Positions 8,999 to 17,700 of a stretch of 30,181 nt of DNA are shown here, in pieces (position 1 is the stretch's first letter; each line of letters opens with the position of its first letter). The notes under the pieces were generated by a model. The model saw only the letters and a program-made list of their open reading frames with translations. It was not told where the DNA came from and ran no database searches. Source of the DNA: Mageeibacillus sp. UBA5770 (GTDB lineage: Bacteria; Bacillota_A; Clostridia; Saccharofermentanales; Saccharofermentanaceae); NCBI GenBank assembly GCA_002418705.1, contig DIEQ01000084.1:25657-55837 (forward strand). Reading direction: 5' to 3'. The position numbers and the translations under genes were made by a program.

Positions 8999-9018
8999 AT
9001 TCGAAAAAATATTCGAAA
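8999..9018. repeat. Two ATTCGAAA direct repeats between divergent promoters
   Basis: ATTCGAAA occurs at 8999-9006 and again at 9011-9018, 12 bases apart start to start, each holding the palindrome TTCGAA. They sit between the two divergent promoters, where a shared operator could be. Whether a regulator binds here is unknown. Confidence 0.4.
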
Positions 9019-9063
9019 TTTGTCGTGCATCATTCCATATTTTGTCCTTTTTACTAAAAGCAC

Positions 9064-9091
9064 TTGTTTAATGGATGCAGACTGCGATAAT
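9064..9091 (+). promoter_or_regulatory. Promoter for the MFS gene, extended -10
   Basis: TTGTTT (9064-9069), 16-base spacer, GATAAT (9086-9091), with TG one base before the -10 (TGCGATAAT). It lies about 40 bases before the start codon. Confidence 0.5.
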
Positions 9092-9132
9092 AGGTAAACG
9101 GTAATCATGAGTCTTACTTTTGGAGGAAATAA

Positions 9133-10458
9133 ATGGCGAGTCGAACCGAAAGCATGATAACAAATATCAAATGCAGAGTTTCTGATATGAAAAATCGTTC
9201 GTTCAGGACGAATCATCAGCTTGCCCGCTTTTTGGCTGCTGAAGGTATACTTTTTTCTTTAATAATAATGCTTGCACACAATAATAATAATCTATATGCC
9301 TCACGTCTTGGCGCCAGTGCATCGGACCTCGGACTCATTGCGTCACTCCCGCCTATCGTCGGAATACTCACACTGATACCATTTGCAGTGATCACTGACA
9401 GGCTGCATAACAAAAAACCGATGGTTGTATTGTCAGCCGTGACACTTGGATTCCTTTATATCCTTGTCGGAATGGTTGCGTTTCTGGATGCTGACAGAAT
9501 ACCTTTTCTGATTATTCTGCTTGTTCTGGTCAATGTGCCCATGTCTCTGTATAACTCATCCTGGCAGGCGTTCTTCTCGGATGTTGCCGAGCCCTGTGAC
9601 CGGAATCTTATTTATACACACAGAACACGCATGAGTACGGCGGTGGGCATCGCTGTCCCGCTGATTGCCGGGGCTATCCTTACCGCTGCTTCCGGCTCCG
9701 GCAAAATATTAGTCCATCAGATCTATTACTGGCTTGCGTTTCCTCTGGCTCTTGGTCAGGTTTTTGTACTTAACAAGATCAGGGGAGGGAATGCAGCCGA
9801 GGCGAATCATGTGCGCCTGTCTGATCTGGGGTCATCTGCTGCAACATTATTTCGAAGCAGGCGATTTCTTGGATTTCTCGGCGTTGCACTGCTGGTCTTT
9901 TGCGGCTGGGAACTTGACTGGTCCCTGTATTTCATCGTTCAGTTCAAATTTCTGCATTTGAATGAGGCACAGATGAGCATGATGGCGGTATTAGGTGCCG
10001 GCGCGCAATTTCTGACGATGGGACTGTGGAGCCGCCTGGTCCAGAAGAAAGGTGTCCGATTTGTCTTTGCCATTGGGGCATCGGGTCTGGCTGTATGCGG
10101 ATTTGTTGTATTCTTCGCACTTCTTATGCCGGCACCGTACAGGATGCCTTTCTACTATATTACGCAGACATTAGGCAGCTCAACATTCAGCGCACTTCAG
10201 TTGTCCATGCTGCAGTGCCTTCTTGAAGCAATACCTCATAAGAATCGTGCGATTTCAATTTCCATATACAATACAATTATCTTGATTTCCAATGTCATCA
10301 TGCCTTATCTCGGGATTTATATTTACACAGCTCAAGGTGAATCCGTTCAGGCTATGATTGTAACATTTGGTGTTGTTACCGCTGTCAGGGTTCTGGCAAC
10401 AATTGCTGCACTTTACAGATGGTTCCGGCTGAGAAAACAAGAGGAACCCTTCGTCTAA
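9133..10458 (+). CDS. MFS transporter
   Basis: The 441-residue protein is strongly hydrophobic with about 12 predicted membrane helices. It has an MFS loop 2-3 motif (DRLHNKKP, about residue 95), a central cytoplasmic loop (about 205-235) and a basic C-terminal tail. GGAGG at 9122-9126 stands 6 bases before the ATG. It is transcribed away from the ATP-grasp/DUF2156 pair, so it could move a substrate or product of those enzymes, but this is only context. No residues identify the substrate. No convincing terminator follows; only a 5-bp CTCAA/TTGAG pair is seen after the stop. Confidence 0.85.
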   Translation: MASRTESMITNIKCRVSDMKNRSFRTNHQLARFLAAEGILFSLIIMLAHNNNNLYASRLGASASDLGLIASLPPIVGILTLIPFAVITDRLHNKKPMVVLSAVTLGFLYILVGMVAFLDADRIPFLIILLVLVNVPMSLYNSSWQAFFSDVAEPCDRNLIYTHRTRMSTAVGIAVPLIAGAILTAASGSGKILVHQIYYWLAFPLALGQVFVLNKIRGGNAAEANHVRLSDLGSSAATLFRSRRFLGFLGVALLVFCGWELDWSLYFIVQFKFLHLNEAQMSMMAVLGAGAQFLTMGLWSRLVQKKGVRFVFAIGASGLAVCGFVVFFALLMPAPYRMPFYYITQTLGSSTFSALQLSMLQCLLEAIPHKNRAISISIYNTIILISNVIMPYLGIYIYTAQGESVQAMIVTFGVVTAVRVLATIAALYRWFRLRKQEEPFV

Positions 10459-10611
10459 AACCGCTCAAGGCGACTCTTTGTCTGTGTTTTGAGTGAATGG
10501 TTCCCCATGTTTTGCATATCAATTATGGCAATTCTTTTAAAGCTCGTGTATGATAAAAAACATTAGGATACACTGCTGCTAATCACCCAATAAACACTCG
10601 GAGGACAATTT

Positions 10612-12165
10612 ATGAATAATCACCTGAGCCATCGGTCTGTCGTATTAGCATCCCTGCTGCTTGTGGGATCTTTTCTTCTTTCATCGTGCAGCTTAATTGG
10701 AAATCTGACGGGCGGAGGCGCTGCAGAAGGAATTAAGAAGGTCGTTGCATCCTATCTCGATGATATATCTGACGGCACATTTACGGATGACGAATATGAA
10801 TCCGAGTATGCAGATGATAGTGCGTTTGCGGATCTGATTTTCGAGGAAGAAGACGTTATTAAAATAATGGACAGAGGCTTAACCCGAATAGAGTACACAA
10901 TTGATGCGGCAGAAGGTTCTGTCAAAGAAGAAACAGGAACCTGTGACATAACCGTCACGGCTGTCGATGTCGAAGAAGTGCTGTCTGATCTTGAAGATGA
11001 GACCATTGATGCTGACATACTGATGGATGCCGTCAAAGACAAGGGTGCCCCTAAACAGGATTATGAGATTACCCTTGAAATGACATATGATTCCGATGAT
11101 AAAGTATGGATTGTCAGTGACTCTGAACCTCTTGCCGAAATACTTGGTGTTCCTTATACCGAAATCACTTTTGGACCCTCTGAGGGAGATTTGATTGCGG
11201 TCATTGATACATTTATGAAGGCTTTGGCCGAGGGCGATACGGATACGATTGATGAGATCAGCCCATATTATGACTCATATACATTTTTCCCGGATCAAGA
11301 AGAAAATATAAAGAGTATGCATGAGAAATTTTACGGGAATATCTCATATCAGGTCACAGGCACTTCTTTCACTGACGAGACAAGTGCACAGATAGATGTT
11401 GCCATGTCTATTCCGGATATTGCTGCAATTATTGAAGAACTCTCGAATGATATTGATTTTATGGCAACTATTCTCAAGCCATATATGCTCGCTTCCATTC
11501 AGGGGGGGGATACCACAGCAGCTGAGACTGAATCACAGCTGATGTTCTATGACAAATTAGAAGCGCTGATGGTTTCTTCGGAATATCCTCCGATATCCGG
11601 TGATCTTGTTTTCAAGCTGGAAGCTGATGAAGAAACCGGAATCTGGGAACTGTATGAAGTACCGGGAGAACTCTATGATATTGATGCGGAACCCACCGGG
11701 TCGGACGAACTTTATGAAGAAGCATCCCTGCTTTCTCTGGATCTGCTGCTTCAGGACGGTGCCATTTCACAGGCGGACTATGATGCTGCCTTAGCTGATT
11801 ATTATGGAGAAACCACACCTTCCTCCGTGGCCTCCCCTTTGGCGGACATTTATTTTACAGGATGGTATGATTATGATATCGGGGACTATGTGACTAGTTA
11901 TGATTCCAACGTCGCAACTCTCCTTGAGTTCAATATCGAATTCTATTCTGAATGGCCGGGACTTACAGTCTATTATGATTGGTACAATGAAAATGCAAGC
12001 ACACTCTGCTACTCGGATTATGAGGTCATGGAGAGCGGATTATATGGGATTTATCCATCCCTTTCATTTAACGACGGGGATCTGATTCCTGCAGATACGT
12101 ATGAATTGGTTGTTTACCTTGATGACGGAACAATCCTGGCTGATGAAGTGATTACTGTATATTAA
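10612..12165 (+). CDS. Acidic lipoprotein with duplicated NTF2-like domains and SHOCT-like motif
   Basis: The 517-residue protein starts with a lipoprotein signal peptide: hydrophobic VVLASLLLVGSFLL then lipobox LSSC, with Cys at about 26, so it should be anchored outside the membrane. The mature part is very acidic. Two regions (about 38-178 and 190-350) share one pattern: a helix with a Dx(I/T)xxG-like turn, a strand-rich stretch, a xDIxxIxEEL-like segment, then an FxLexDeeTGxW-like strand. This suggests duplication of an NTF2/DUF4878-like fold. LLLQDGAISQADYDAALADY (about 377-396) resembles a SHOCT motif. The C-terminal 110 residues look like a beta-sandwich. GGAGG at 10600-10604 sets the start. 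A weak TATGAT lies at 10549-10554. Function unknown; a strong terminator follows. Confidence 0.8.
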   Translation: MNNHLSHRSVVLASLLLVGSFLLSSCSLIGNLTGGGAAEGIKKVVASYLDDISDGTFTDDEYESEYADDSAFADLIFEEEDVIKIMDRGLTRIEYTIDAAEGSVKEETGTCDITVTAVDVEEVLSDLEDETIDADILMDAVKDKGAPKQDYEITLEMTYDSDDKVWIVSDSEPLAEILGVPYTEITFGPSEGDLIAVIDTFMKALAEGDTDTIDEISPYYDSYTFFPDQEENIKSMHEKFYGNISYQVTGTSFTDETSAQIDVAMSIPDIAAIIEELSNDIDFMATILKPYMLASIQGGDTTAAETESQLMFYDKLEALMVSSEYPPISGDLVFKLEADEETGIWELYEVPGELYDIDAEPTGSDELYEEASLLSLDLLLQDGAISQADYDAALADYYGETTPSSVASPLADIYFTGWYDYDIGDYVTSYDSNVATLLEFNIEFYSEWPGLTVYYDWYNENASTLCYSDYEVMESGLYGIYPSLSFNDGDLIPADTYELVVYLDDGTILADEVITVY

Positions 12166-12189
12166 CGCTGCTATAAAAGATATACGTTA

Positions 12190-12229
12190 AAGAGGCCGTC
12201 TCAGGTGTTCAGAGACGGCTTCTTTTTTG
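12190..12229 (+). terminator. Rho-independent terminator after the lipoprotein gene
   Basis: GCCGTCTC (12195-12202) pairs perfectly with GAGACGGC (12212-12219); the stem extends to about 13 bp through AAGA/TCTT with one G-T pair, and six T follow. It lies 25 bases after the stop. Confidence 0.9.
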
Positions 12230-12236
12230 CTATAAT
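12208..12236 (+). promoter_or_regulatory. Promoter for the methyltransferase operon, overlapping the terminator
   Basis: TATAAT at 12231-12236 is preceded by TG one base away (TGCTATAAT, extended -10), and TTCAGA (12208-12213, four of six consensus bases) is spaced 17 bases upstream inside the terminator hairpin. Transcription should begin near 12243. Confidence 0.65.
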
Positions 12237-12267
12237 AACTGGATATGTATGGACGGATTCGTATTTT

Positions 12268-12273
12268 GAGGAG
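12268..12273 (+). promoter_or_regulatory. Ribosome site fixing the methyltransferase start
   Basis: GAGGAG stands 7 bases before ATG 12281. The in-frame ATG at 12245 falls at the expected transcription start and has no ribosome site, so it is rejected. Confidence 0.75.
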
Positions 12274-12280
12274 TGTAAGC

Positions 12281-13207
12281 ATGTTTCTAGCAGATAAATG
12301 GTCAGATTATGAATTGATGTATGCAGGAGAAGGGGAGAAATATGAACGCTGGGGTGACGTATTTCTTCAGCGCCCGGACCCGCAGGCTATCTGGCCGAAG
12401 ACCGTTTCAGATGAAAAAGGCAGTCAGGGTTACTGGCCAAAGCCTCACGGTCTGTATCACAGGAGTGAAACCGGCGGCGGCTACTGGTCTACCGAACGTT
12501 CTTTTCCATCCAAATGGAAGATTACCTATCCGGCTGTCGGCGGAAAGCTTACTTTCATCATTGAACCTACGGGATTTAAGCACACGGGTCTTTTCCCGGA
12601 GCAGGCAGCGAACTGGGATTTCTGCGGCGATCTGATCCAGAAAGCCGTCGAGCAGGGACGTAAACCGCGAATTCTTAATCTATTCGCTTATACCGGCGGA
12701 GCTACCCTGGCATGTTCTGCAGCCGGGGCTGCCGAGGTTGTCCATGTTGATGCTTCAAAAGGCATGATAACACGCGCTAAAGATAATGTCGCCGCGTCCG
12801 GGTTATCTGATCATCTGATCCGTTTTATTACCGAAGACTGCAACCGTTTTGTCGAACGCGAGCTTCGCAGGGAGAGAACATATGACGGTATCATCATGGA
12901 TCCGCCGGCCTATGGAAGAGGCCCTTCCGGTGAACTATGGAAGCTGGAGGATGCTCTTTTCCCGCTTGTTAAGAAATGTGCCGGGCTTCTCTCGAAAGAA
13001 CCGCTTTTCTTTATTATTAATTCGTATACGACAGGGCTTTCCGCCCTTGTTCTGGAAAACATTCTGCGGCTTGCAGTCAAGCCGGAACACGGCGGTCAGG
13101 CTGCGGCGGATGAACTTGGACTCAGGGCTTCGAAGATGGATCTTATACTGCCCTGCGGTGCTGTTGGAAGATGGACGCCCGACTCTGAGAAACGCGGGGG
13201 ACGGTAA
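12281..13207 (+). CDS. SAM-dependent methyltransferase, RlmI-like
   Basis: The 308-residue class I methyltransferase has the SAM-binding motif NLFAYTGGATL (about 140-150), an acidic second-strand motif VVHVDASKGM and the catalytic motif DPPAYGRG, with the Asp-Pro-Pro-Ala/Phe signature of RlmI/RlmK-type RNA cytosine methyltransferases. FKHTGLFPEQAANWDF before the SAM site is also typical of that branch. It lacks a clear N-terminal PUA domain, so the exact target is open; rRNA is most likely given the neighbour. The stop shares one base with the start of the RluA-family gene (TAATG), so the two are translationally coupled. Confidence 0.82.
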   Translation: MFLADKWSDYELMYAGEGEKYERWGDVFLQRPDPQAIWPKTVSDEKGSQGYWPKPHGLYHRSETGGGYWSTERSFPSKWKITYPAVGGKLTFIIEPTGFKHTGLFPEQAANWDFCGDLIQKAVEQGRKPRILNLFAYTGGATLACSAAGAAEVVHVDASKGMITRAKDNVAASGLSDHLIRFITEDCNRFVERELRRERTYDGIIMDPPAYGRGPSGELWKLEDALFPLVKKCAGLLSKEPLFFIINSYTTGLSALVLENILRLAVKPEHGGQAAADELGLRASKMDLILPCGAVGRWTPDSEKRGGR

Positions 13208-13950
13208 TGGATATACCTGAAATTCTGTATGAGGATAACCATCTTATTGTTGCCGTTAAGCCGGCCGGCATCCTTTCACAATCTGATATTTCCGGGGCTC
13301 CGGATATGCTTACAATTTTAAAAAAGTATCTGCGGGACACATATAATAAGCCCGGAGAAGCGTACCTTGGCCTGTTACACCGCCTTGACCGTCCCGTTGC
13401 AGGTGTTATGGTATTTGCAAAAACCAGCAAATGTGCATCCAGAATCAGTCTGCAGATCCGTGAAAGAAAGATGGACAAGCGCTATCGTACTGTAGTGCGG
13501 GGTGTCCCTGAAAAAGCAGAAGAGACGCTTCGCTCATTTATTGTCAAAGACGACACCCGGAATCAGGTGACTGTTTATCAGCCAGGCAAGGCAGGAGCGC
13601 TCCCGCCGAATGCAAAGGAAGGCGTTCTTTCCTATCGCAAAGTCGGGGAAGCACTGCGCGATGGCCCGGGAGGACCAAGAAGACTTGCCCTGCTTGAGGT
13701 ACATCTGATTACCGGCAGGTCCCACCAGATCCGGGCTCAGTTGTCAGACGCAGGTTTTCCTATCCTTGGAGACAGGAAATATGGACCTGATGATCATTTT
13801 TACAGAGGCGAAATCTGCCTTGAGTCTTTTTCGCTGTCATTCCTTCATCCAATTACAGGTAAAACCATGACATTTGAACTTCCGATTTCTGATGATGATC
13901 CGTGGAACCTATTCAAAAATACTGACAGCCGCAGGGAGGAAATGATATGA
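13207..13950 (+). CDS. RluA-family RNA pseudouridine synthase
   Basis: The 247-residue protein carries the RluA signature LLHRLDRPVAGVMVFAKT with catalytic D61, and later ITGRSHQIRAQL and LGDRKYGP, all typical of the family. There is no N-terminal S4 domain, as in shorter RluA/RluC/RluD relatives. It should isomerise uridine in rRNA or tRNA in the cytoplasm; the site cannot be told. It overlaps the methyltransferase by one base and the HD gene by four (ATGA), forming a tight three-gene unit. Confidence 0.9.
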   Translation: MDIPEILYEDNHLIVAVKPAGILSQSDISGAPDMLTILKKYLRDTYNKPGEAYLGLLHRLDRPVAGVMVFAKTSKCASRISLQIRERKMDKRYRTVVRGVPEKAEETLRSFIVKDDTRNQVTVYQPGKAGALPPNAKEGVLSYRKVGEALRDGPGGPRRLALLEVHLITGRSHQIRAQLSDAGFPILGDRKYGPDDHFYRGEICLESFSLSFLHPITGKTMTFELPISDDDPWNLFKNTDSRREEMI

Positions 13951-14582
13951 GCAGGGAACAGGAAACTACTTCGGAATTATCCGAAGCCCAATATCAGAAG
14001 AATAAGGAAAAAATCAGGGAGCTTCTGCTGTCGACATCGCGGCCGGGTATGGAAAGACTTGTCGACTGGATTGACCAGAAGACAGATTTTTATTCAGCCC
14101 CCGCTTCAACCAAATATCATCTTGCATGCAAGGGAGGCCTTGCTCAGCACAGTCTCAATGTATATGAGCTGCTGTCTGCCAAGGTTACTTCGGGGCTCTT
14201 GGAAATACGCAGGGAAACAGTCATCATTACGGCCCTTCTTCATGACTTATGCAAGGTTAATTTTTACGTGATGGAGAAGAAGAATGTCCGGGAAGGCAGC
14301 AAAATCAATGCTTATGGCAGCGAAGTTGCAAACTGGGTCGAGAAAGAAGTATGGACTGTCCGTGATTCGTTCCCCGTGGGACACGGTGAAAAATCATGTT
14401 TCTATATTCAGAGTTTTATACGGCTGACTGATGAGGAATATGCGATGATCAGACTGCACATGGGTTCGGACAGAAACGGTTTCCCTGATCCTTTTACCGA
14501 AACGGCAAATATGTACCCGAGCGTTGTCGCAATACACACATCTGACATCGAGGCAGCATTCATTCTTGAGAATCGCAGTTGA
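13947..14582 (+). CDS. HD-domain hydrolase
   Basis: The 211-residue protein has HD metal-binding residues: H68 (GGLAQHSLNVYELL), H99-D100 (ALLHDLCKV), and a later Asp in HTSDIEAAF. This fits the HD phosphohydrolase superfamily, which acts on nucleotides, cyclic nucleotides or RNA ends. There is no nuclease OB-fold such as YhaM carries. GGAGG lies about 6 bases before the ATG, which overlaps the previous stop by four bases. The stop codon lies inside the -35 hexamer of the ileS promoter. Substrate unknown. Confidence 0.8.
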   Translation: MSREQETTSELSEAQYQKNKEKIRELLLSTSRPGMERLVDWIDQKTDFYSAPASTKYHLACKGGLAQHSLNVYELLSAKVTSGLLEIRRETVIITALLHDLCKVNFYVMEKKNVREGSKINAYGSEVANWVEKEVWTVRDSFPVGHGEKSCFYIQSFIRLTDEEYAMIRLHMGSDRNGFPDPFTETANMYPSVVAIHTSDIEAAFILENRS

Positions 14583-14608
14583 CATACACAAAGACTCGTT
14601 CATATAAT
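14579..14608 (+). promoter_or_regulatory. Near-consensus promoter of ileS
   Basis: TTGACA (14579-14584), 18-base spacer, TATAAT (14603-14608): both hexamers are perfect. The -35 overlaps the stop of the HD gene. A leader of about 86 bases is expected before the ileS ATG. Confidence 0.85.
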
Positions 14609-14614
14609 AAAAAG

Positions 14615-14701
14615 TCCGACTCGGGGGAAATGTGCTTTATTGTGCCCATTACCACTGTCTGAGTCTGCATTATATAAGATATAGCAAGAGAGGGAATAAA
14701 C
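14615..14701 (+). other. ileS leader, short, with a weak stem; no T-box
   Basis: The leader is too short for a T-box and lacks its terminator. GACTC (14618-14622) can pair with GAGTC (14661-14665), extended by G-T pairs, around a 38-base loop. AGAGAGGG just upstream of the ATG is the ribosome site. No known riboswitch is recognised. Confidence 0.4.
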
Positions 14702-17700
14702 ATGTATAAAAAAGTTCCGACAGACATGAAGTTTGCCGATCGTGAGATGGATGTCCTTTCATTCTGGAAAGAGAATGATATTTATAAAAAATCAATTCGT
14801 CCCGAAGCGGACGGAACACCCTCGTTTACATTATTTGACGGTCCTCCGACCGCCAATGGCAAACCGCACATCGGTCATATTAAGACCCGTGTTATTAAGG
14901 ATGTAATCCCGCGCTTTCATGCGATGAAGGGTGCCCATGTTGAATTCAAGGCCGGTTGGGATACACACGGCCTTCCTGTCGAGCTTGAAGTTGAGAAACT
15001 TCTGGGCATCAACGGCAAGCCTCAGATTGAAGAATATGGTGTAGAGCCTTTCATCAAAAAATGCAAGGAATCTGTGTGGAAATATAAAGATGAATGGGAA
15101 CAGATGTCTGAGCGCGTCGGTTTTTGGGCTGACATGGAAAACCCATACGTCACCTATGACAATAATTATATTGAGTCAGAGTGGTGGGCATTAAAAACCA
15201 TGTGGGAAAAGGACATGCTCTATAAAGGACATAAAATAGTCCCTTACTGCCCTCGCTGCGGTACGTCCCTTTCCAGCCACGAAGTCGCCCAGGGCTATAA
15301 GAATGTCAAAGAGACCTCCGTCTTCGTCCGATTTGCAGTTGCAGGCGAAAAAAACACATATTTTGCAGCGTGGACGACGACACCATGGACGCTTCCGTCC
15401 AACGTCGGACTCTGTGTCAATCCCAAAGAAGAGTATATTCTTCTGTCAGTACCTCAGGACCTTGACGGATCTGAACGCGAAACCCGATATTATATGGCCG
15501 GAGTTCTTGCAAATACGCTTTTTGAAAACTTCAGTATCCTTGACAGAAAGACCGGAACCGAAATGATCGGTATGGAGTATGAACCTCTTTTCCCTTACGC
15601 TGCAAATGCGGTTAAGGAGAGCAGGCTCCATGCATTCCGGGTTGTGGCAGATGAGTATGTCACGATGAATGACGGTACCGGTATTGTCCATATAGCACCT
15701 GCCTTCGGTGAAGACGATGCAAGAGTCGGCCGTTCCTTTAAGCTTCCTTTTGTCCAGCTTGTAAGGGAAGACGGTACGCTGCCCCCTGAGACGGAAGAAT
15801 TTGCCGGGCTTTTTGTTAAAGATGCTGATCCCCTGCTTGTAAAGAAGCTGAATCAGGAAGGCAAACTCATTAAGAAGCACCCTTATGAACATGACTATCC
15901 GTTCTGCTGGCGCTGTGATACCCCTTTGATTTATTATGCAAGATCTTCCTGGTTCATTGGTATGACCCGCGTTCGTGATGCCCTGATGAAGAATAATCGC
16001 TCGGCACAGTGGTATCCGGAGAGCATCCGTGACGGCCGTATGGGCAACTTCCTCGAAAATGTTGTTGACTGGGGTATCTCCCGTGAACGTTACTGGGGAA
16101 CTCCTCTTCCGGTCTGGGAGTGTGAATGCGGACACCGCCACTGTATCGGTTCAATTGAAGAGCTGAAAAGCCTTTCCAATGACTGCCCGGATGACATCGA
16201 GCTTCATAAGCCCTATGTTGACCAGGTTCATATCAATTGCGAAAAATGCGGAGCTCAGATGACGCGTGTTACCGAGGTTATCGACTGCTGGTTTGATTCC
16301 GGGGCCATGCCTTTTGCGCAATACCACTATCCTTTCGAAAATAAAGAATTTTTCGAGAAGCATTATCCTGCAAACTATATCTCTGAGGCTCTTGATCAGA
16401 CGCGCGGCTGGTTTTATTCGCTTTTAGCAATCGGCACACAGCTTTTCGACAAGGCGCCTTTTGAGAACTGTATCGTAATGGGACTGGTTCAGGATAAAGA
16501 CGGCATTAAGATGAGTAAGCATAAGGGGAATGTTGTCGATCCGTGGGACGTCCTGAATAAGCAGGGAGCAGATGCTGCCCGCTGGTATTTCTACAGTGCC
16601 AATGCGCCTTGGCTTCCAAGCCGTTTTGCTGACAGCACAGTCTCCGAAAGTCAGCGTAAATTCATGGGAACCCTCTGGAATACCTATGCGTTCTACATCA
16701 TGTATGCCAATATTGACGGTTTTGACCCGGCAAAATACAGACTTGATATGAATCTTCTTCCTGCCATGGACAGGTGGGTTCTGTCACGCCTTCATACACT
16801 GGTAGCACAGGTTGATGAGAAGATGACCGGATATGACATCACCGGTGCCAGCCGTCTGATGCAGGATTTTGTTGATGAGCTCTCCAACTGGTACGTCAGA
16901 AGGAACCGCGAACGCTACTGGGGCAAGGATATGACCCAGGACAAGATAAACGCTTATATGACTCTTTATACAGTATTGGAAGTATTTATCCGCGTGGCCG
17001 CACCGTTTGTTCCGTTCATCACCGAGTCCATTTACCAGAACCTTGTCAGAAGTCCTTTCCCGGATGCACCTATTTCAGTGCATATGTGTGACTACCCTGT
17101 ATCTGACCCTGCTTTCATTGATGTAACGCGTGAAGAGCAGATGGATGTTGCACAGCATGTTGTCTTTATGGGCAGGGCATGCCGCAACACGGTATCCATT
17201 AAGAACAGGCAGCCGCTGTCGCGACTCTATGTTGTAGCACCTAAGGCAATTTCGGAGGAATATGCACTGATCATCAGGGAAGAGCTGAACATCCGTGAAC
17301 TTGTTTATCTTGCGGATGCGGCCGAGCTGATGGATTACCGGTTTAAACCGCAGCTTCGTACGCTCGGTAAAAAGCTTGGTTCAAGGCTAAATGCTGCAAA
17401 AGAATTGATTTCTGCTCTTCCCGGACGTGAAACGATTACCGCTCTCCGTGAAGAGGGATCCGTTACGATTACGATTGACGGTGAAGATATCATTCTTGAT
17501 ACGGAAGACCTTCTTGTTGAAAATGTTCAGCCTGAAGGACTTTCCACACAGGCTGACCGTGATTATACTGTCTCGCTCGATACAACACTGACGGATGAAT
17601 TGATTGAAGACGGATTTGTCCGTGAAGTCATTTCAAAAGTTCAGACACAGCGCAAAGAATCGGGATTTGAAGTAACGGACCGCATCCGTCTTTGCTATAC

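Noticed and set aside
8999..9018. Start of a CRISPR array
   Set aside because: Only two 8-base units with a 4-base gap; no spacers and no cas genes.
10459..10500. Terminator after the MFS gene
   Set aside because: Only CTCAA/TTGAG can pair over a long loop and there is no T-tract.
14615..14701. T-box riboswitch before ileS
   Set aside because: The leader is under 100 bases and has neither the T-box sequence nor a terminator/antiterminator pair.
15446..16141. Long open frame (231 codons) on the minus strand inside ileS
   Set aside because: It lies fully within a conserved synthetase gene, has no ribosome site and no recognisable domain; it is a shadow of codon bias.
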